Assembly (NCBI GenBank): GCA_003116995.1 | Contig: BDSL01000128.1 | Span: 1-64,000 of the forward strand | Source: Yamagishiella unicocca | Lineage: Eukaryota; Chlorophyta; Chlorophyceae; Chlamydomonadales; Volvocaceae | Length of the DNA stretch: 64,000 nucleotides | Direction of reading: 5' to 3' | In this document: positions 57,266 to 64,000 of the stretch, piece after piece | Numbering within the stretch: position 1 is the first letter of the stretch | Layout: each line of letters opens with the position of its first letter | Program-made: the position numbers and the translations under genes | The notes under the pieces: generated by a model | Database searches by the model: none | Seen by the model: only the letters and a program-made list of their open reading frames with translations | What the model was told of the DNA's origin: nothing

Positions 57266-57915
57266 TCAGCCGGCCGCTGCGCTGCCGCCACCGGTGGCGC
57301 TGCTGCCGCCAAGGCGCGGGGCGCCCGCCGCCTGCATCGCCGGCGCCGCCGCGCTGACGCCGCTGGCGCCGCCGGTGCGCCTGTCTATCTTGGCCTGCAG
57401 GTAGACCATCTTGGTCCACACGTCCTGGTGACCAATGCGGTCCCACTCGTAGCAGGGAATCGGCACCACCAGGTAGCCACGAGCCTGGTGTGGAGGTGTG
57501 GGGTTGCCAGGGGGTAGCGATCAGACCCCGGTTACATGACAGCAGGAAACGGAGAGCGGAAGCTAACTGGCGAGTGGTTGCGGGGTTGCGTTAGTGGGGG
57601 GAGCCAAGGCCGGGTATTCGGGTTAAGAGGAGGTTCGGGGCGGAGGCCGTGACGGGGACGTGCACCAAGAAGAACGGCGCTTAAGCGTTGCGAGCTCAGC
57701 ACCGGCGACGTCAGATTCACGTGACCTTACAACCTCTGTACCCTGCCCAGGTAGCCTTACTTGCGGCCCCGACCCCGACCCCACCCACCTGCAGCAGCCT
57801 GTACTTGAGCACCGCCCTCGCCCATGATCCGCGGGCTGTTGGCGGCGCTGTTGTGGCGGCCAACCAGCTCGAGGGCTAGCAGCCGAGGCGGCTGGCTGGC
57901 CCCAGCGGCGACAAC
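57266..57915 (-). pseudogene. RAP-domain remnant, unit 10 (frameshifted)
   Basis: The last exon, 57266-57484, is intact. The upstream exon (from 57789 upward) has an extra C in ACCGCCCTCGCCC near 57815, which turns [10 protein letters not shown] into GEGGAQV and destroys the domain. Unit 2 lacks this insertion. Confidence 0.7.
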
Positions 57916-58787
<872 letters not shown>

Positions 58788-59592
58788 TGTCCCAGGGTGG
58801 ACTCCTGTGACTTCCTGAACTCCTGTGACTCCTGTGACTCCTGTCCTGCGATACGACATTGCGGTCACCAGAGCTTGATGCATGATAGTCATGAATTTCC
58901 CCGATCGTACGTGCAGATGTATGTATGATTGGATGTAATGTATGACAGATGTATGGCTAGAGGTAAGAAGGCAACTGAGATTTCAATTGTATTTTACAAA
59001 GGGCAGCGACCACTGGCAAATCACATTATCAGACCTAACTGCCAAAGCTGCCTGGACTCTTTGACTGCTGCATTCGTCAGCACATTCGCTGGCAAGGTAG
59101 CCTTGACATTTCATTCCTGGCTCTAGCAACAGCCGGCCATGCGCATCCACAACTGGGGCGTGCCATTCCACCTCAAGCACTGCTTCAAAGTGCCCGACCT
59201 CCAATGGTGACTTGTGGCGGTAGATGGATTTTTCCAGCCCACATGCAATCCCCACTGGCTTTGCACCTCCGTGTGATAAACCAGCAATTGCGCTGGATTG
59301 AATCCAAAACTCTCGAAACCAGTGCCCTGGAATTCATTCCGCCGTAACACCCTGCCCTGGAATACCCACGAACGTGTAGGCCAAATGTTGCGCACACAGT
59401 AGGTTGCAAGCCCCTGCACGAATGCACCAAGGCAACAATGGAGTCTCATGTACCAGGGTGTTTACACACATTCATATGCATAAAGCACAAGTGTAGAGGC
59501 CCTCACCTAGGGCTTAATGTTTTTTCTTCTTTGCTTCTCTGCTTCAACATGAACACTGCGGACTTACAAGATTACCTTCACTCGTGTAACAG
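58788..59592. other. Rearranged segment replacing promoter and exon 1 of gene A copy 11
   Basis: It holds, in order: a short inverted piece of minisatellite (about 58800-58848); degraded bits of the normal spacer (GGTCACCAG, GATGCATGAT, ATGAATTTC, CAGATGTATGT near 58873-58925); then a shortened relative of the segment ahead of copy 3 (GGCAGCGACCACTGGCAAATCACATTATC onward, from about 59001). Blocks of about 10 to 120 bp present in 12200-12950 are missing. The related minus-strand reading frame is broken (open piece 59123-59449). Intron 1 of gene A resumes at about 59510. No TATA box or exon 1 is seen. Confidence 0.75.
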
Positions 59593-61624
59593 GCGGAAGC
59601 TTATCTAATTTGACTGCTTACTGTAAGTGTATCGTGTCATGCGATGAGATGGGAATGGATGGACTAATCTCTTCCAGACTACTTTCTGGACTTACCACTC
59701 GTTTTCTGTATTGCATGCAGTCAAGGAGAATCAGATTTTTGTCTGCCTCAACAATTTGCGTGTTTGGTGGTTATGGCAAGTCCGCCGAAGTCAAGAGGAT
59801 CGCACTCTCTGTGCGGGGGTCCATGTCCGGGACTTCAGTCGAATACTTCGTCAACTTTGACCCCGAGAAGAAGCTGTCAGTTCGAGACGGGTTTGACAGC
59901 GGACCGAAACGGGTGTGCACCAGGATGTATGCGTGGGTAAGTTATGGTACCAGAAATACCAGAAATACTATTATATTATATGTAAGTCGCTGATTTCGTT
60001 TCGTTTCCAAATCATTGCTCAGGCCAATAGGGACGGGACGTTTGGCAATTTCAGCAATGGCGAGTCGAGGTCGAGGTTTACCACGGGTCAATACCTGCGG
60101 CGGCTGACGCTGGAAGATGCCGCGAAGATGGGTATGGAGAGGAACGCTTACATGGACAGCGAGATTGCGCTGGACACGCATGGAAACAAAGGTGGGGGCA
60201 AGGTGGAGGCCTTCAACCGTGCAACGCATATGTTCAAGGTTTACTTCCAGGCATCCTTTAACGGAGAATCGGACCTGGTCAGCATCATTGAGAAGTTCAA
60301 CGCGACAAAATCGAAGGGCGCTGTGTTTGACTGCCCTGGCTTGTCGCCACAGATCCTGCAGCGTGCCATGGACATTGCTGGATATCTACGGACTTCGTCA
60401 TACAATCCAGAGAGCAATGTAGACTTCAAGGTATGTTTGTTGGGATGCATGTTGACGAATTGTAAACGAATTAAATATATCGATAAATATGATCGTGTAC
60501 TCAATAATGTACAGGCCGAGATTATGGCCGATGAAGATGTCTACCTCTTCTTCGCATCCGACATGACATCATTCGTGCTGTCACGGTGCAACAGCAGCAG
60601 CAGCTCCAACACGCAGTCCACATCTATGGAGTCGACTGCCTGCAGGGTAAGTACATAGGCTGCAGTTTTAGGCGAATTGTGATTTGTGACTTTCCCCATA
60701 GACAATGCGTGACATTGTCCGTGACATTGTTCTGCAGAAATACACGGAGTTCCCAATCGAGAGCATCTTCGAGCCGTTGAGGCTTGGTATGACTCTTATG
60801 GAGAAGTACATTGAGCTGAAAACACTGATGGTTCGATGCAAGACGATGACTGAAGATCAGAAGAAAACTACGAAAGAGTACGCGCAAGCAGGCATCAACA
60901 CGTAAGCAGGAATGCTTGCGTTGCTTGACTCATGAACTCATGAACTCATGAACTGACTCATTTACTCAACAATGACTCATTAACTCAACCCTGTAACTCA
61001 ATCTTAATTTGTAGGTTCAGGGAAGAAGAGAAGAAGCTGCCACCTGATATGCCCCGCGTTTGGCAGACCCTGGGCACGCCAAATTACCCCTTCTTGTGCA
61101 TGCAGCTGACAGCGATGCGCCTGTGGCACCAGCCGAACGGAGGAAGTCGCGTGGTGAGTTTTGTTGAATTCAATGAATACAATGAGTTATTGAGTTCCTG
61201 AACTGAGTTTACAAGAAATTATAATTATCCCGAAATCCATTGTGCACAGGTGCCAGCCACAATGAACGTGTGCGACTACTTGCATACGTTGGAGTGGAAA
61301 AGGAGCATTGATGGCATGTTGTTCGACGTATTCCCTCCTGCCTCGGTGTTCACACCGGCCAGTATGTATCCCGCGGGCCGCGCCCTACCAAAGCACCATC
61401 ACCACGACCACCGCCACCATCAGGGCGCAGTGAACGGGGCCCCGGGTGACGCCTTGCGCGGCACCGCGACAGGTGGTGGTCCTGGCAGTGCCGTGGCAGC
61501 GGGGAGCGGGGGCGGTGCGCCTCCGATCATCATGCACGGCGTGCTGGAGCACCCCGGACTGGTCGGTAGGTCGGAGCCGCTGGAGGAGGTGGTGGATTTC
61601 ATGATGAGCCGTTCGGAACGTTGA
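59593..61624 (+). pseudogene. Gene A copy 11, lacking promoter and exon 1
   Basis: Exons: 59593-59622, 59721-59936, 60023-60430, 60515-60646, 60702-60901, 61015-61153, 61250-61624. The exon 2 acceptor reads GTGTAACAGGCGG instead of GTGTACAGGGCGG, making exon 2 one base short. Exon 3 has an extra T (CAACAATTTGCG near 59753), making it one base long. The two changes cancel, so exons 4 to 8 stay in frame, but about 17 codons of exon 3 are misread. From exon 4 on it matches copy 3. Confidence 0.7.
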
Positions 61625-62624
61625 ATGGAGGGGGATCGATGTGGGTGCTGGCGGCGGGAGGCTCGGCCAGTTGGGCCACTTGGAATCTTGGATGGGGGGA
61701 ACGAAGTGCCAGCTGCTGGAACCTGTCGATGGGATGGCCAGTCAGTCCCTTGGCGCATACGCACGGCGTCTGACTCCGTCGGCGAGGGCGGGTGCCAGGT
61801 CTAGGTTGGCTGGCCGTTGGAAGCCCAGCTGGTGAAGGGCGTTGCGGCAGTTGGAAGCAATGCGTGCGGGCTTGAAGTTGGCCCCAGTAGTCAGGCTGGA
61901 GCGGTAGTAGTTTGGCCGTGCTTAGCTAACATTTCGTCGTAGTGCTGGACACTCCATCGACATTGTGATAATATGCCAACTGCATCACACAGCTTTTACA
62001 CGAGGGTTTGTACGGCAGGGTCTGCCCGCGTCGAGGGCGGTTGCAAACCTCCAACCGACTGGCCGTGGGGTGCCGTCCAAGCCACGCTTCCAGTCGTCCG
62101 AACGGGAAAGCGAAAACGTCAGTCCTGCGGTGTCCCCTTATCCGCGCCAGACAGCATGCAGCGCCTCAAAACCCGCTGCTCGACACCTTTTGACACTGCA
62201 CACTCACTCGTTGCCATGCAACCAGCCTGCTCACGCGCCTGCTCCGAATCCCATGCACCTGCTCTGAAACCCCCTCGAAGCAGCTCTACCCTAATCCTAC
62301 CGCCGCTAATACGGACGCGCTTGCCTGCCAGCCATACGGTACCTGGTAGGTACGCAGTAGCTGCCGTCCGCACGCAGCGACCCAGCGACCCAAGCCCGCT
62401 GCAGGGGACCCAGGCTCGCCGCATCGGGCATCTCACGTGGCCACACCGTTGCATCCTACCAACCACCAACCACTCCTGCACGCCACAACGCAGCCAGCCC
62501 ATCGCCGCCGCCGCCTACGCATCAAATGAAAAGACCGACGCCGCCGGACACGACTCCGGAGGTCGGACGCCCTATCCTCTCAGGTCTCAGCTGCACCCAA
62601 CACTCATTGCTGCTGCCTCCTTAT
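61625..62624. other. GC-rich convergent spacer, unit 11
   Basis: No gene is seen; matches unit 3. Confidence 0.5.

Positions 62625-64000
<1,376 letters not shown>

Overview
The window is eukaryotic DNA. It has GT-AG introns, a tRNA-derived SINE with a microsatellite tail, a TATA box placed ahead of a multi-exon gene, and no bacterial operon or ribosome-binding-site structure. A RAP domain (an RNA-binding domain common in green algal organelle regulators and in apicomplexans), GC-rich exons and short AT-rich introns make a green alga the most plausible source. That assignment is weakly held.

Almost the whole window is one tandem array: about eleven units of roughly 5.5 to 6.7 kb, with both ends of the array outside the window. 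A standard unit reads left to right as follows. First comes an AT-rich upstream spacer with a five-copy 11-bp repeat and a TATA box. Next is an eight-exon plus-strand gene ('gene A') for a 500-residue protein I do not recognise, then a GC-rich spacer of about 1 kb. After that lies a minus-strand two-exon remnant of a RAP-domain protein, and last a 0.7 to 1.3 kb minisatellite of the 9-bp unit GGAGTCACA/GGAGTGGCA. The minisatellite runs into the RAP reading frame on the minus strand, where it reads Thr-Pro-Val/Ala. Unit borders used here, at the right edge of each minisatellite, are 122-5997, 5998-11994, 11995-17531, 17532-23371, 23372-29127, 29128-34901, 34902-40655, 40656-46442, 46443-53122, 53123-58787 and 58788-63941.

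The array has a second level. Shared private variants show units 1-2-3 match units 9-10-11 (offset about 46.3 to 47.1 kb, eight units) and units 5-6 match units 7-8. Units 3 and 11 lack the normal promoter and first exon, which are replaced by an unrelated segment carrying part of a 209-residue minus-strand reading frame. Only gene A copies 8, 9 and 10 are open through all eight exons. The others carry small indels or lack exon 1.

Distinct insertions and rearrangements sit on this background: a SINE of about 572 bp with a 14-bp target duplication in intron 7 of copy 9; an 81-bp TGTTGTA...TACAACA element with a 5-bp duplication in unit 4; and a 630-bp spacerless palindrome at 11365-11994, where unit 2 meets the replaced-promoter unit 3. 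Clusters of single-base indels (900-1970, and several minisatellites) could be decay or uncorrected long-read errors; the sequence alone cannot decide.

The function of gene A is unknown. Its predicted N terminus (MGGSLS) fits an N-myristoylation signal, and its C terminus has a histidine-rich and Gly/Ala-rich tail.
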